Of a DNA stretch of 64,000 bases, positions 1 through 7,666 are shown piece after piece. The position numbers and the translations under genes are program-made. The notes under the pieces were generated by a model that worked only from the letters and a program-made list of their open reading frames with translations, was not told the DNA's origin and searched no databases. Source of the stretch: a virus. Where the stretch lies: positions 1 through 64,000 of IMG/VR virus record IMGVR_UViG_3300037502_001442. The stretch is one strand, 5' to 3'. Within the stretch, counting starts at the first letter, position 1, and each line of letters starts with the position of its first letter.

Positions 1-55
1 CTGGGTTTAGGGCCCAGCGTCCACGGACTTGAGGGTTCGACCCCCTCCTTGCCCA
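1..55 (+). tRNA. tRNA-Leu(UAG), 5' end outside window
   Basis: The window opens at the anticodon stem CTGGG/CCCAG. Its 7-base loop TTTAGGG gives anticodon UAG (Leu). A short variable-arm hairpin, a T-arm (GAGGG, loop TTCGACC, CCCTC) and an acceptor strand ending at base 55 follow. The long variable region fits a class II leucine tRNA. The acceptor and D-arm lie before the window, so folding is only partly checked. Confidence 0.8.
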
Positions 56-69
56 CTATTGAATACAAT

Positions 70-95
70 GGGTGCGTAGCCCAACGGCAGAGGCA
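70..95 (+). pseudogene. 5' fragment of an interrupted tRNA gene
   Basis: The sequence reads as acceptor GGGTGCG (70-76), TA, and a D-arm GCC-CAACGGCAGA-GGC (79-94). No anticodon arm or T-arm follows; an HNH gene begins instead. The acceptor pairs over seven positions (one G-U) with bases 680-686, which follow a complete T-arm. This suggests one tRNA gene split by about 560 bp. The anticodon arm is missing or was replaced, so the amino acid cannot be named. The HNH gene's Shine-Dalgarno AGGGGA (95-100) abuts the fragment. Confidence 0.6.
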
Positions 96-106
96 GGGGA
101 TGTGCT

Positions 107-652
107 ATGCTATTGCCTATGAAGAATAGAACATGGTCTGAAAAAGAGTTCAGGGAGGCGGTAGCCAGTTCTATCTCTGTTGCGGAGTGCCTTAGAAAGT
201 TGAATCTTGAGCCAGCAGGAGGAAACTACAAGCAGGTAAAAAAGTATGTTGCTGAGTTTGGTTTAGACACCTCGCACTTCACTGGTCAGCGCTGGAGCAA
301 GGGGAAGAAACTTGAGAGACGCGGAGCCCCGTTGCCCACAATCTTGACTGTGGACAGTTATTACAACTCGTGCAGATTACGCAAGAGGCTGATATCTGAG
401 GGGATAAAAGAAAAAAAGTGCGAGTCATGCGGTGGAACGGAATGGATGGGGGTGGCTATCCCGTTGGAACTGGAACACATAAATGGCAACAACACGGACA
501 ATAGAATTGAGAATCTCAAAATACTTTGCCCCAACTGTCATGCTTTGACCTCAACCTATAGGGGCAAAAACAAGAGGGCTAGTGGTGGAATGGCATACAC
601 GGAGGACTTAAACTCCTCTCCCGAAAGGGATGCGGGTTCAAATCCCGCCTAG
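107..652 (+). CDS. HNH homing endonuclease
   Basis: The protein is a free-standing HNH nuclease of 181 aa. A CxxC pair lies near residues 105-108, the central ELEHINGNNTDNR near 122-134, and LCPNCH near 139-144, which is the usual Cys-His-Asn-His zinc/nuclease fold. The N-terminus (about 10-60) looks like a helical DNA-binding segment. The start is ATG 107, with AGGGGA at 95-100; ATG 119 is the alternative. The gene sits between two halves of a tRNA gene. Its last roughly 25 codons run into tRNA-Leu(UAA), so the C-terminal tail is encoded by tRNA sequence. Homing into the tRNA cluster is inferred. Confidence 0.85.
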   Translation: MLLPMKNRTWSEKEFREAVASSISVAECLRKLNLEPAGGNYKQVKKYVAEFGLDTSHFTGQRWSKGKKLERRGAPLPTILTVDSYYNSCRLRKRLISEGIKEKKCESCGGTEWMGVAIPLELEHINGNNTDNRIENLKILCPNCHALTSTYRGKNKRASGGMAYTEDLNSSPERDAGSNPA

Positions 653-656
653 CCTA
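576..656 (+). tRNA. tRNA-Leu(UAA)
   Basis: A complete cloverleaf can be drawn. Acceptor GGGCTAG pairs with CTAGCCT (G1-U72). The D-arm is GTG/CAC. The anticodon stem GAGGA/TCCTC has loop CTTAAAC (anticodon UAA). The class II variable arm is TCCC-GAAA-GGGA and the T-arm is GCGGG-TTCAAAT-CCCGC. No CCA is encoded. It overlaps the 3' end of the HNH gene on the same strand, whose stop codon lies inside the acceptor stem. Confidence 0.92.
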
Positions 657-687
657 CGAAGTGTGGGTTCGAGTCCCACCGCACCTA
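657..687 (+). pseudogene. 3' fragment of the interrupted tRNA gene
   Basis: Directly after tRNA-Leu(UAA) comes a variable-loop-like CGAAGT, a perfect T-arm (GTGGG, TTCGAGT, CCCAC; 663-679), acceptor strand CGCACCT (680-686) and discriminator A. No D-arm or anticodon arm precedes it. The acceptor strand is complementary to 70-76. Its T-arm is identical to that of the adjacent tRNA-Lys, so recombination between tRNA genes is another possible origin. Confidence 0.6.
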
Positions 688-690
688 CGA

Positions 691-763
691 CTCCCTCTAA
701 CTCAATTGGCAGAGTAACGGGCTTTTAACCCGAGAGTTGTGGGTTCGAGTCCCACGGGGGAGA
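691..763 (+). tRNA. tRNA-Lys(UUU)
   Basis: Acceptor CTCCCTC pairs with GGGGGAG. The D-arm is ACTC/GAGT. The anticodon loop CTTTTAA gives UUU, and the T-arm is GTGGG-TTCGAGT-CCCAC. The outermost anticodon-stem pair is A-A and does not form. It ends 27 bases before the terminase start codon. Confidence 0.9.
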
Positions 764-769
764 CTAATG

Positions 770-775
770 TAAAAT
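770..775 (+). promoter_or_regulatory. possible -10 box upstream of terL
   Basis: TAAAAT lies 15 bases before the GTG of the terminase gene and just after tRNA-Lys. A start near 782 would give a leader of about 9 nt containing GAGGT. No clear -35 is visible, and read-through from the tRNA cluster is equally possible. Confidence 0.3.
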
Positions 776-790
776 GTCACTGAGGTACAC

Positions 791-2356
791 GTGATCACAA
801 GCGAAGAAGAACTACAAGAACCAGTAGAAGACTTTGGAGAATCAGAGGAGTTAGATGAGACCTCTGCTGAGTTCGTTGACCAACTGGTCAAGCGCATTTT
901 GGTGTTCACCGAAGAGTTCTGCGACGTGGAGTTCTTCCCCTACCAGATCCCCATCGCCTACCGCATTATCGAGTCTGTGGTCATCGGAGACGGCGACGAG
1001 TTGACGGTCACTGCTACCCGCCAGTCGGGCAAGTCCGAGGTTCTTTCTGCGGTTCTTGCTGGGATGATGGTCATTCTGCCGAAACTGGCCCCCATCTACC
1101 CCACATGGCTGTCCAAGTTCTCCAAAGGATTCTGGGTCGGCGTCTTTGCCCCCACCGAAGAGCAGGCAGAGACCGTGTTTGGGCGTATCGTCACCAAGTT
1201 GACGAGCGACCACGCTCTGGAGTTCTTGCTGGACCCCGAGATCGACGACAAGGCCACTGGTGGCGGTACCCGTGGTCGAGGGCGCATCATCACCCTCAAG
1301 AACTCTGGCTCGCTCTGCCGTATGCAGACCTGCAACCCCAAAGCCAAGATTGAGTCCAAAACCTACCACTTCGTCCTCATCGACGAGGCCCAGGAAGCGG
1401 ACGAGACCATGATTGCCAAGTCGATCAAGCCAATGCTCGCGTTCAACAACGGCACTATTGCCCTGACAGGAACCGCTAACCGTTACAAGTCGTACTACTA
1501 CAGGATGATCCAATACAACAAGCGTAGATTCGCCAATGGTGGCAAGAAGTTCCGACCAGCCCACTTTGAGTACGACTGGCGGACTGCCGCCAAGTACAAC
1601 CCGAACTATGCCAAGTTCATCGCCAAGGAGAAACTGAGGATCGGTGAGGACTCAGACGAGTTCCAGATGTCTTACTGCAACCGTTTCATCCTTGAAAAAG
1701 GCATGTTTGTCACCGAGGAGCGTCTGGACCGCATGTATGACGAGTCCATGCCCCTCGTCAAGGAGTGGTGGCGCACCCCCATTGTGGCTGGCATCGACGT
1801 TGCCCGATCCAACGACTCCACGGTCGTCACGGCGGTCTGGGTCGACTGGGACCATCCAGACCCGTTCGGCTTCTACGAGCACCGAGTCCTCAACTGGCTG
1901 GAGATCAACAATGAGGAGTGGGAGTCCCAGTACTTCCATATCATCGACTTCTTGAGGCGCTATGACGTCCTGAGGGTGGGGGTGGACGCACAAGGCGTCG
2001 GAGGCGCTGTGGCTGAGCGCCTCGGCCTCCTACTGCCCAATATCGAGGTCTTGCCCATCTCGTCAGATTCCAAGGCCCAGAACGAGCGATGGGTGCACCT
2101 GACGGAACTTATCCAGCGAGACCAGTTGATCATCCCTGGTCATTCCAAGGCCCGTCGTACCAGAACCTGGAAACGGTTCAACCAGCAGATGTCGGACCTG
2201 GAGAAGGTCTACAAGGGCCCCTATTTGCTAGCGGCCGCGCCTGACGAGAGGGGCGCCTTTGACGACTACCCCGACTCCCTGGCCATTGCCTGTTATATGA
2301 CTGTTCAGGACACAATGCCCATGATTCAGGAGTCCAACAGCCCCTTCTTCGGATAG
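791..2356 (+). CDS. terL: Terminase large subunit
   Basis: This is the ATPase-nuclease that packages DNA into proheads. Walker A RQSGKS lies near residues 77-82 and Walker B FVLIDEAQE near 193-201. The C-terminal RNase H-like nuclease shows acidic positions at GIDVARSND (about 334), VGVDAQG (about 396) and DYPDSLA (about 491). Its 521 aa length is normal for the family. The start is GTG 791, with GAGGT 6 nt upstream. No small terminase subunit is recognised next to it; the small HTH protein at 5052 is a possible candidate. Confidence 0.95.
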   Translation: MITSEEELQEPVEDFGESEELDETSAEFVDQLVKRILVFTEEFCDVEFFPYQIPIAYRIIESVVIGDGDELTVTATRQSGKSEVLSAVLAGMMVILPKLAPIYPTWLSKFSKGFWVGVFAPTEEQAETVFGRIVTKLTSDHALEFLLDPEIDDKATGGGTRGRGRIITLKNSGSLCRMQTCNPKAKIESKTYHFVLIDEAQEADETMIAKSIKPMLAFNNGTIALTGTANRYKSYYYRMIQYNKRRFANGGKKFRPAHFEYDWRTAAKYNPNYAKFIAKEKLRIGEDSDEFQMSYCNRFILEKGMFVTEERLDRMYDESMPLVKEWWRTPIVAGIDVARSNDSTVVTAVWVDWDHPDPFGFYEHRVLNWLEINNEEWESQYFHIIDFLRRYDVLRVGVDAQGVGGAVAERLGLLLPNIEVLPISSDSKAQNERWVHLTELIQRDQLIIPGHSKARRTRTWKRFNQQMSDLEKVYKGPYLLAAAPDERGAFDDYPDSLAIACYMTVQDTMPMIQESNSPFFG

Positions 2357-2369
2357 CCGTCCGCAAAGA

Positions 2370-2378
2370 TGGTATTCT
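2370..2378 (+). promoter_or_regulatory. extended -10 promoter TGGTATTCT
   Basis: A TGn extended -10 (TGG-TATTCT) lies in the terL-to-2418 gap. The expected start near 2385 gives a leader of about 33 nt. The same TGGTATnnT form and leader length precede the portal gene (7903), suggesting a shared late-promoter type. No -35 is evident. Confidence 0.4.
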
Positions 2379-2417
2379 TGTATCAAGTCACAACCCCCCT
2401 ATTGGAGGATTAACACA

Positions 2418-2819
2418 GTGAATGTTTCACCTGCACCCATGTTCCCCGAGAAGTCGCCCACGGTGTTCGAGCGCTCGCTTGCGCCGAGCATCCCCATGAA
2501 CAAGGGCCCGCTTCGTTTCGAGGAGGGCGTTGCCACCGACACCGACGTGCCGCGTGACTTCGCTCAGGGCGCGTACATGGACACCGCTCCGTCGCCCGTG
2601 CGAATGAACCACAACAACCCCGAGATGTTCTACAAGTGGCCTGAGCAGACCATGGCCGAGCGTGCCCACGTTGGCGCGGCGACCTGGATCGAGGCACCGA
2701 CGGTTCTCTCCGAGTTCGTTCAGGGTTCGGTTGCTGGCGACGGCATGCCGTACTTCGAGTACGAGTACAACACGGGTGGCCACATGAACCGCCCGAACCC
2801 GACCGTCGTCTGGGACTGA
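2418..2819 (+). CDS. Unknown protein, virion-region
   Basis: A 133-aa protein rich in Pro, Met and acidic residues, with no membrane segment and no recognised domain. The start is GTG 2418, with a strong GGAGGA (2404-2409). It lies between the terminase and other unknown genes of the packaging region, so a structural or packaging-accessory role is plausible but not shown. Its composition (short Pro/Asn/Phe-containing stretches) resembles the unknown proteins of the 47.7-52.1 kb block. Confidence 0.65.
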   Translation: MNVSPAPMFPEKSPTVFERSLAPSIPMNKGPLRFEEGVATDTDVPRDFAQGAYMDTAPSPVRMNHNNPEMFYKWPEQTMAERAHVGAATWIEAPTVLSEFVQGSVAGDGMPYFEYEYNTGGHMNRPNPTVVWD

Positions 2820-2822
2820 CCC

Positions 2823-3254
2823 TTGGACGGGGGTGACGCCGCCCCCGCCACGACAGGCGATAGCGGATTAACCGACACCTCTAGTCTCCCCATCGCGCCT
2901 GTCTACGGCGGGGCCATGTACAAATTTGGTCCCGCCGTACGCATCGCTCGTAAAGCGTTTATGAGCGAGCAGTTCTACCGTCGTCCCGACTACGGGACCG
3001 ACATTCCCAACCCCTACGTGCCCAAGCCTATGGGACCTCGTGGCGGTATCGACGTTCAGCGCCATATGGCTGGCACTGGCGTCCCTTATTCCGATGCCCT
3101 CGACCTGTTCAAGCCTGGTCGTCTTGACATCGACAAGAAGGCCCAGCCCGTGAGGCGTCCTTCGCGCCCCGTTGATCCTGCACGACAGCGCAAGCGCGGT
3201 ATCTCTGCATACCGTAAAATGAATAAGGCAAACGTCGACGGAATGGATGTGTAA
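2823..3254 (+). CDS. Unknown basic protein
   Basis: Up to 143 aa from TTG 2823; a shorter form from ATG 2916 (112 aa) is possible. The C-terminal half is strongly basic (RRPSRPVDPARQRKR near 110-124), which would suit nucleic-acid contact. The stop codon overlaps the next start (TAATG at 3252-3256), so the two genes are translationally coupled. No family is recognised. Confidence 0.55.
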   Translation: MDGGDAAPATTGDSGLTDTSSLPIAPVYGGAMYKFGPAVRIARKAFMSEQFYRRPDYGTDIPNPYVPKPMGPRGGIDVQRHMAGTGVPYSDALDLFKPGRLDIDKKAQPVRRPSRPVDPARQRKRGISAYRKMNKANVDGMDV

Positions 3255-4759
3255 TGGTTAGGAAAAATATTCCTGATGCTGATTACATTCCTGGGTTGTC
3301 CGCTGAAAACAACCCTCGTAGAGGTGGGACCTTTAGGACCGCGCCTGAACAAAGACAACAAGAGGCTCTAGAAGGTCTTGCTCAATTTGGGGCACGTCTT
3401 CCTGAAAGAGTTTCTGCGGAAATTGCGACACAGCAACGTGTTTTGTCTGGAACAGCGGTCCCCGCCAAGAAAGAAGCGGCAGAAGGTGTGCTACAGCGTT
3501 TGGTACATTTTCAGGAGGCGTTGGGGACGTACCCCACAGGAATGTCCACGTCTGTGCGAGCAGTCGGTGAAGCGGCGCGTATGCCTATTGAGGCGGCACG
3601 CCTCCAGTCTCGTGAAGAAGGCAGACTAATTGTTCCCAGAGCGGGGCTGTTTTACTCTGACAAATTTAACATGACCCGTGAAGCGGCAATGAGTCATTCA
3701 CAAGATCCAGGGCACCTTGTCTCTACTCTTTTGGCCACTCCCCAACTCAGTTCTCTTACAGACCCTCAAACAGAACTACAGGGTGGTTCCGCCTTGTCGT
3801 TCCTTAAAGCGCACGGACACCATGGTTCCGTGACTTTGTCTGACAGAGATGTAGCAACAATCAATAGCGCCCTGGTTAAAAAGGGTGGAGTACACACCGC
3901 CGATTTGGTTCCACACAGCGGAACACACCCGTTGTCTACCTTGTCTCCATCTGTTCTTTCTGGTCTTGCTGTCCACTACAGAGCCGCTAGCCAAGGTAAG
4001 CAGGGAACAACCTCTAGTTGGTTTGCGGAGTCTAAGATCCACGCTCCTGATGACTTATCGGACGCCCTCAATGATTTTGGCAACCTTGGAATGGGCGGAT
4101 GGACAAAAGGTTCTCAGGCTGTTCGTATGTTCGATAGCCCTCACGAAATTTTTGGTAAAAAATCTGAGGGGGGAGCCCATAAACGGCCCTCATATACACT
4201 TAACACTATTAAAAACGCCTCTGACCTATATCGTGCTGGAGTTCACCATCTTCTTGGGAGCATTACTCATGGGGAAGAGTGGCACCGACAGAATCCCGAA
4301 GCCAGTGAAATTCTCGAAAAAGCCGTGAAGTTGCCTCATTGGACAGACCCCACGTATACAGGAGACGTGCATTCAAGCCAATTATCATCGGGCCTACCTC
4401 GTGAAGCACGCTCTGGAGCGGGGGACATTTTGCGTCCAGAAAACCTGTTTACTGGAGCAACAGGCATCCCTAGAGCGTCAGGAAGAAGTCAGTATCTGAC
4501 AGGTGCCCCTGATATGGGATATTTTATTGGAGAAGAGGCGCACAACCGTGTGTCAAGGACAACTCATTTTGTTACTGGAGCAAATGGTGTGAAAATACCC
4601 ACCCCCGTAGAAGTAACCCAAGCCCTTGGATGGGCGGGAAAACAAGCCCAGGACAAGGGAGAAAGCCTTCGTGGTATTCAACGCGCCACTTCAACAGCGC
4701 AAATAATCAACCCTAACGATATTAACCAACTAGCCCCCTTGCGGAAGTACAGAGCGTGA
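3254..4759 (+). CDS. Unknown 501-aa protein
   Basis: A large protein without recognised domains. It appears soluble, with scattered Ser/Gly/His-rich stretches and no membrane segment. Start ATG 3254 overlaps the preceding stop. Third positions are less C-biased than in the flanking terminase and phosphoesterase genes, giving a different codon texture. Size and position (packaging region) would fit an injected or capsid-internal protein, which is only a guess. Confidence 0.7.
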   Translation: MVRKNIPDADYIPGLSAENNPRRGGTFRTAPEQRQQEALEGLAQFGARLPERVSAEIATQQRVLSGTAVPAKKEAAEGVLQRLVHFQEALGTYPTGMSTSVRAVGEAARMPIEAARLQSREEGRLIVPRAGLFYSDKFNMTREAAMSHSQDPGHLVSTLLATPQLSSLTDPQTELQGGSALSFLKAHGHHGSVTLSDRDVATINSALVKKGGVHTADLVPHSGTHPLSTLSPSVLSGLAVHYRAASQGKQGTTSSWFAESKIHAPDDLSDALNDFGNLGMGGWTKGSQAVRMFDSPHEIFGKKSEGGAHKRPSYTLNTIKNASDLYRAGVHHLLGSITHGEEWHRQNPEASEILEKAVKLPHWTDPTYTGDVHSSQLSSGLPREARSGAGDILRPENLFTGATGIPRASGRSQYLTGAPDMGYFIGEEAHNRVSRTTHFVTGANGVKIPTPVEVTQALGWAGKQAQDKGESLRGIQRATSTAQIINPNDINQLAPLRKYRA

Positions 4760-4763
4760 TGTT

Positions 4764-4964
4764 ATGGACCCGATTGTTGCAGGATCTCTAATTACTGCCC
4801 TCTTTGGATTTTTTGGAATCGCTCTCAAGGAGTTCCGCGCCATGAGGCGTGAGAACCGTAACGACCACGGTGTTGTCGTAAAGCAGTTGAACAAGATGCA
4901 CGACAAACTTGATCACGTATCAGAGCGCCTTGACGACCACATCGACTGGCACCTGAAAAAATAG
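4764..4964 (+). CDS. Small membrane protein, possible lysis accessory
   Basis: 66 aa. One N-terminal membrane segment (about residues 4-22) is followed by a basic stretch and an amphipathic, coiled-coil-like tail (about 35-62). This resembles the small DUF2746-type or holin-like proteins of actinophages. It could also be a membrane anchor unrelated to lysis. ATG 4764 lies 4 bases after the preceding stop. Confidence 0.6.
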   Translation: MDPIVAGSLITALFGFFGIALKEFRAMRRENRNDHGVVVKQLNKMHDKLDHVSERLDDHIDWHLKK

Positions 4965-5051
4965 TCCATAGGATTGACGCCACCAACGCATCCATGATAC
5001 GCTTCATGAACGGGTTTGAACCCCGTCACGAAACGAACATTGGAGGGCTCA

Positions 5052-5339
5052 GTGGCTACCAAGAAGAAGAGTCTCAAGGAAGACCTTGAGGCGCCGCCGT
5101 CGAATTACTACGGCGGTATTTGCAAGATTCAGGTCATCCTTGATGAACTGGATGACGATGACAAGGAAAGCCTTCTCAAGGCTGTCGAGAAGGTCCGTAA
5201 CGACCGAGGACAGGGACGGGCTCGCGCATTCAGCACCAAATGGCTGACCGCTATGCTTATCAAGAACGGACACAACATTGGCGAGAGCACGGTTCGTCGC
5301 CACATCAACAAGGAGTGCCCCTGTGAGCGGTCTATCTGA
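5052..5339 (+). CDS. Small helix-turn-helix protein
   Basis: 95 aa from GTG 5052, chosen because GGAGGG (5042-5047) precedes it; the TTG at 5016 has no ribosome site. The N-terminus is basic (ATKKKSLKED). The C-terminal half (about 58-88) contains a helix-turn-helix-like segment ending STVRRHINKECPC. Its 3' end overlaps the next gene by 17 nt. A DNA-binding role, possibly as a terminase small subunit, is inference only. Confidence 0.65.
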   Translation: MATKKKSLKEDLEAPPSNYYGGICKIQVILDELDDDDKESLLKAVEKVRNDRGQGRARAFSTKWLTAMLIKNGHNIGESTVRRHINKECPCERSI

Positions 5340-6468
5340 CGATCTGAATACCCCTGCCGACAAGGCAAAGGGTCTCGGCAAACTCATTGAGATGCTGGAG
5401 CGCCAGAACATCGATATTGAGGAGATCGGCTCTGTCAAGCGTGTCTCCCTCTATCAGTCGCTGACTAAGGGCGACGATGGTGAGGCTGAGATCCATGACC
5501 TCAGCGCCATCCAGTTCAGCCCCAAGTGGGCAGAGGGGCCGACCTGGGACCCCGTCCGTCAGGGGCCCCCGATCAAACTTCCCAAGCCCGTCATCAAGCA
5601 GTCGGTGTCCACTTGGAAGAAGTGCGTCGTCCTGCCCGATATTCAGGCTGGCTACTTCCGTGCCATGGACGGCACCTTGGTGTCCACCCACGACGAAAAG
5701 GCCATCGACTACGCACTTCACGTTGTCAGGCAGGAGAAGCCCGATGTTGTTGCCCTCAACGGCGACAACGCTGACTTCCCCGAGTTCGGCAAGTACAGGC
5801 TCACCCCTGCTTTTGCCATGACCACTCAGGCCACTATTGACTACCTGACGACCCTCTGCGCCCGCATCCGCGACGCGGCTCCCCATGCCCGCATCGTCTG
5901 GCTGGAGGGCAACCACGAGGTCCGATTGTCTAACTACATCCTGGACAACGCTCAGGCATCGTTCGGTCTGCGTCAGGGCAACTCCCCTGCGTCGTTCCCC
6001 GTGCTGTCGATCCCGTTCCTGTGCAGGTTCGAGGACTTTGGAGTGGAGTACCTTGCTGGCTACCCCGCCTCGCAGTTCTGGCTCAATAATCGCATCAAGA
6101 TCATCCACGGCACCAAGGTGGCCTCCAACGGCTCTACCGCCCACAAGTACCTTGCTACGGAAAAGACCTCTGTGGTCTATGGGCACATTCACCGTCGTGA
6201 GTGGGCTGAGCGCACCCGTAACGACTGGGATGGTCCCAAGACCATTGCGGCCATCTCCTTCGGGTGCCTAGCCCGTGTGGACGGGGCAGTGCCCTCCACC
6301 AAGGGCGGCGTGGACCTCGACGGTCGCCCCATCACCTGCATTGAGGACTGGCAACAGGGCCTCGGAATCATCCACTACCAAGAGGGAGAGGGCCCTTTCC
6401 AGCCCGAAATGCTCCCAATTCACGACGGAACCATGTTTTATCGTGGAAAACTGCTTGGTGTAGAATAG
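5323..6468 (+). CDS. Calcineurin-like metallophosphoesterase
   Basis: A dinuclear-metal phosphoesterase with the five usual blocks: LPDIQAGYF near 104, GDNAD near 147, GNHE near 196, HGTK near 262 and GHIHRRE near 287. The 381-aa reading uses GTG 5323, with AGGAG at 5311-5315. It is coupled to the HTH gene upstream. The substrate is unknown; family members act on nucleotides, cyclic nucleotides, phosphoproteins or DNA ends. Its place among packaging genes is unusual for a nucleotide-metabolism enzyme. Confidence 0.88.
   Translation: MSGLSDDLNTPADKAKGLGKLIEMLERQNIDIEEIGSVKRVSLYQSLTKGDDGEAEIHDLSAIQFSPKWAEGPTWDPVRQGPPIKLPKPVIKQSVSTWKKCVVLPDIQAGYFRAMDGTLVSTHDEKAIDYALHVVRQEKPDVVALNGDNADFPEFGKYRLTPAFAMTTQATIDYLTTLCARIRDAAPHARIVWLEGNHEVRLSNYILDNAQASFGLRQGNSPASFPVLSIPFLCRFEDFGVEYLAGYPASQFWLNNRIKIIHGTKVASNGSTAHKYLATEKTSVVYGHIHRREWAERTRNDWDGPKTIAAISFGCLARVDGAVPSTKGGVDLDGRPITCIEDWQQGLGIIHYQEGEGPFQPEMLPIHDGTMFYRGKLLGVE
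6461..6466 (+). promoter_or_regulatory. -10 box for a likely leaderless gene
   Basis: TAGAAT ends 7 bases before ATG 6474, so transcription would begin at or next to the start codon. The region between has no good Shine-Dalgarno at proper spacing. This matches the -10/ATG spacing seen at 49275, 51270, 54807 and 58863. No convincing -35 is seen. Confidence 0.45.
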
Positions 6469-6473
6469 GGACT

Positions 6474-6767
6474 ATGTCCGTATTCAAGAACCTAGTAGAC
6501 GACGTTTTCGGAAAGAAGGACCCCAAGAGCCCCCCTCTCGTCGAGGTTCAATGGGTGGACGCTACGGACATTGGCGCCAACTGGTTTGATATGGGTGAGA
6601 TTGAGCGGTGCATTCCCGCTCCCTCTCTTGCCGTCGGTTACCTGTTCAGCAAGGACAAGGATTCTGTAAAAGTTGTGCCTCTCGTGAATCACGATCACGG
6701 CGGTAACGGCATCCTTATCCCCATGGGCATGGTCAAGAAGATCACCTATTTACATCGTCAAAAGTGA
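6474..6767 (+). CDS. Unknown 97-aa protein
   Basis: A soluble, slightly acidic protein with a likely beta-rich fold. No domain is recognised. ATG 6474 is probably used from a leaderless transcript driven by TAGAAT at 6461. It is followed by a palindrome and the holin-like gene. Confidence 0.6.
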   Translation: MSVFKNLVDDVFGKKDPKSPPLVEVQWVDATDIGANWFDMGEIERCIPAPSLAVGYLFSKDKDSVKVVPLVNHDHGGNGILIPMGMVKKITYLHRQK

Positions 6768-6776
6768 TACTATGAG

Positions 6777-6786
6777 TGGGTACCCA
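6777..6786 (+). promoter_or_regulatory. perfect 10-bp palindrome TGGGTACCCA
   Basis: The palindrome lies between the 6474 gene and the holin-like gene, 20 bases before GTG 6807. It could be an operator or a short hairpin near the ribosome site. Only its symmetry supports this. Confidence 0.3.
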
Positions 6787-6806
6787 TTACCCTCATAGGA
6801 GTTGAC

Positions 6807-7079
6807 GTGGCTGTTTCGAACCAGATTGGTGACCAGACCCTCAAGGGCGCCGTTGTTGGCGTCGTTGCTTACGTGCTCAACAGGCTCAATGTTGGCGCCG
6901 AGGCTCAGGCCGCATTCCTGCCCCTCGTCCTCTGGGCCCTTGCTTTGGTCAGCACCAAAGTCGGAGACCCGAACGTGGCCTCTTTCCTCGCCAAGGCCCC
7001 CGAACTGAAGCCCGAGATCGAGGCTGAGGTTGCCAAGAAGAAGGCTCCCGCCAAGAAGGCTCCCGCCAAGAAAGCCTAA
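6807..7079 (+). CDS. Putative holin-like membrane protein
   Basis: 90 aa with two hydrophobic stretches (about 12-28 and 33-50) and a lysine-alanine tail made of repeats of KKAPA. Small size, two membrane spans and a charged C-terminus are typical of holins. Start GTG 6807 has TAGGAG upstream (6796-6801). Another holin candidate lies at 29961, so which one acts in lysis is open. Confidence 0.55.
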   Translation: MAVSNQIGDQTLKGAVVGVVAYVLNRLNVGAEAQAAFLPLVLWALALVSTKVGDPNVASFLAKAPELKPEIEAEVAKKKAPAKKAPAKKA

Positions 7080-7081
7080 AC

Positions 7082-7666
7082 ATGGCCGAGGAAATCACCA
7101 ATCCAGTAACAAAAGAACTGGCTACTGAGTACGTCAGAAAGGTCAACGACCCTGATGATCGTGGGTTTACGCACCCCCATATGGTGACTGGCGAAGACCC
7201 CACCAACAAAAACATCATGGTGTCGCTTCCTGGGCGCGAAAAACTTATTCGTTCTCAGGTCCTTACCCCACACGCCATCCAGCAGTACGCAGAACAAAAT
7301 ATTAGTGACCTTACCCAGGAAAAGCAATACCTTGGTGGGTTCATGATGGACCCCGTGGTTGGGCGTCCCGCTGACGATAGAGATGTTGCCTTAGACGTGT
7401 CTGTTGGGGTACCTTTTAGCGGTCGTAGCGCGGAAAAACTTCCATATGTTGAGGCCATGCGCCTCGCGGCTCTCCACAACCAGCAATCGGTCTACGATCC
7501 CCGTCCTAGGGCGGCAAGCACGTCCCCTGCAAACCCGCACTACAAGAAAGATGTTCCTGACTACGCTAAAAACAAGGAAGAATGGGCGGCAAGGTTTGTG
7601 GCAAACCAAGAAGAGCCGCTAGAAGCCGCAGTCCTTACCAAGGAAAAATACCCAGAGTTATTCTAG
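7082..7666 (+). CDS. Unknown 194-aa protein
   Basis: A soluble protein with no recognised domain. ATG 7082 follows the holin-like stop by 2 bases. The C-terminal half is rich in charged residues. Its stop overlaps that of a convergent minus-strand gene (7663-7830). Codon use is less C-ending than in the capsid genes. Confidence 0.65.
   Translation: MAEEITNPVTKELATEYVRKVNDPDDRGFTHPHMVTGEDPTNKNIMVSLPGREKLIRSQVLTPHAIQQYAEQNISDLTQEKQYLGGFMMDPVVGRPADDRDVALDVSVGVPFSGRSAEKLPYVEAMRLAALHNQQSVYDPRPRAASTSPANPHYKKDVPDYAKNKEEWAARFVANQEEPLEAAVLTKEKYPELF

Noticed and set aside
4990-5030. T-arm-like sequence (ACGGG-TTTGAAC-CCCGT) suggesting a tRNA in the 4965-5051 gap
   Set aside because: No acceptor strand pairs across it and the anticodon stem-loop has the wrong loop size; no cloverleaf can be drawn.
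6777-6786. GGTACC-centred palindromes (here, 54165 and elsewhere) as a shared operator family
   Set aside because: The flanks differ and the 6-bp core is expected by chance in a 64-kb GC-rich sequence.
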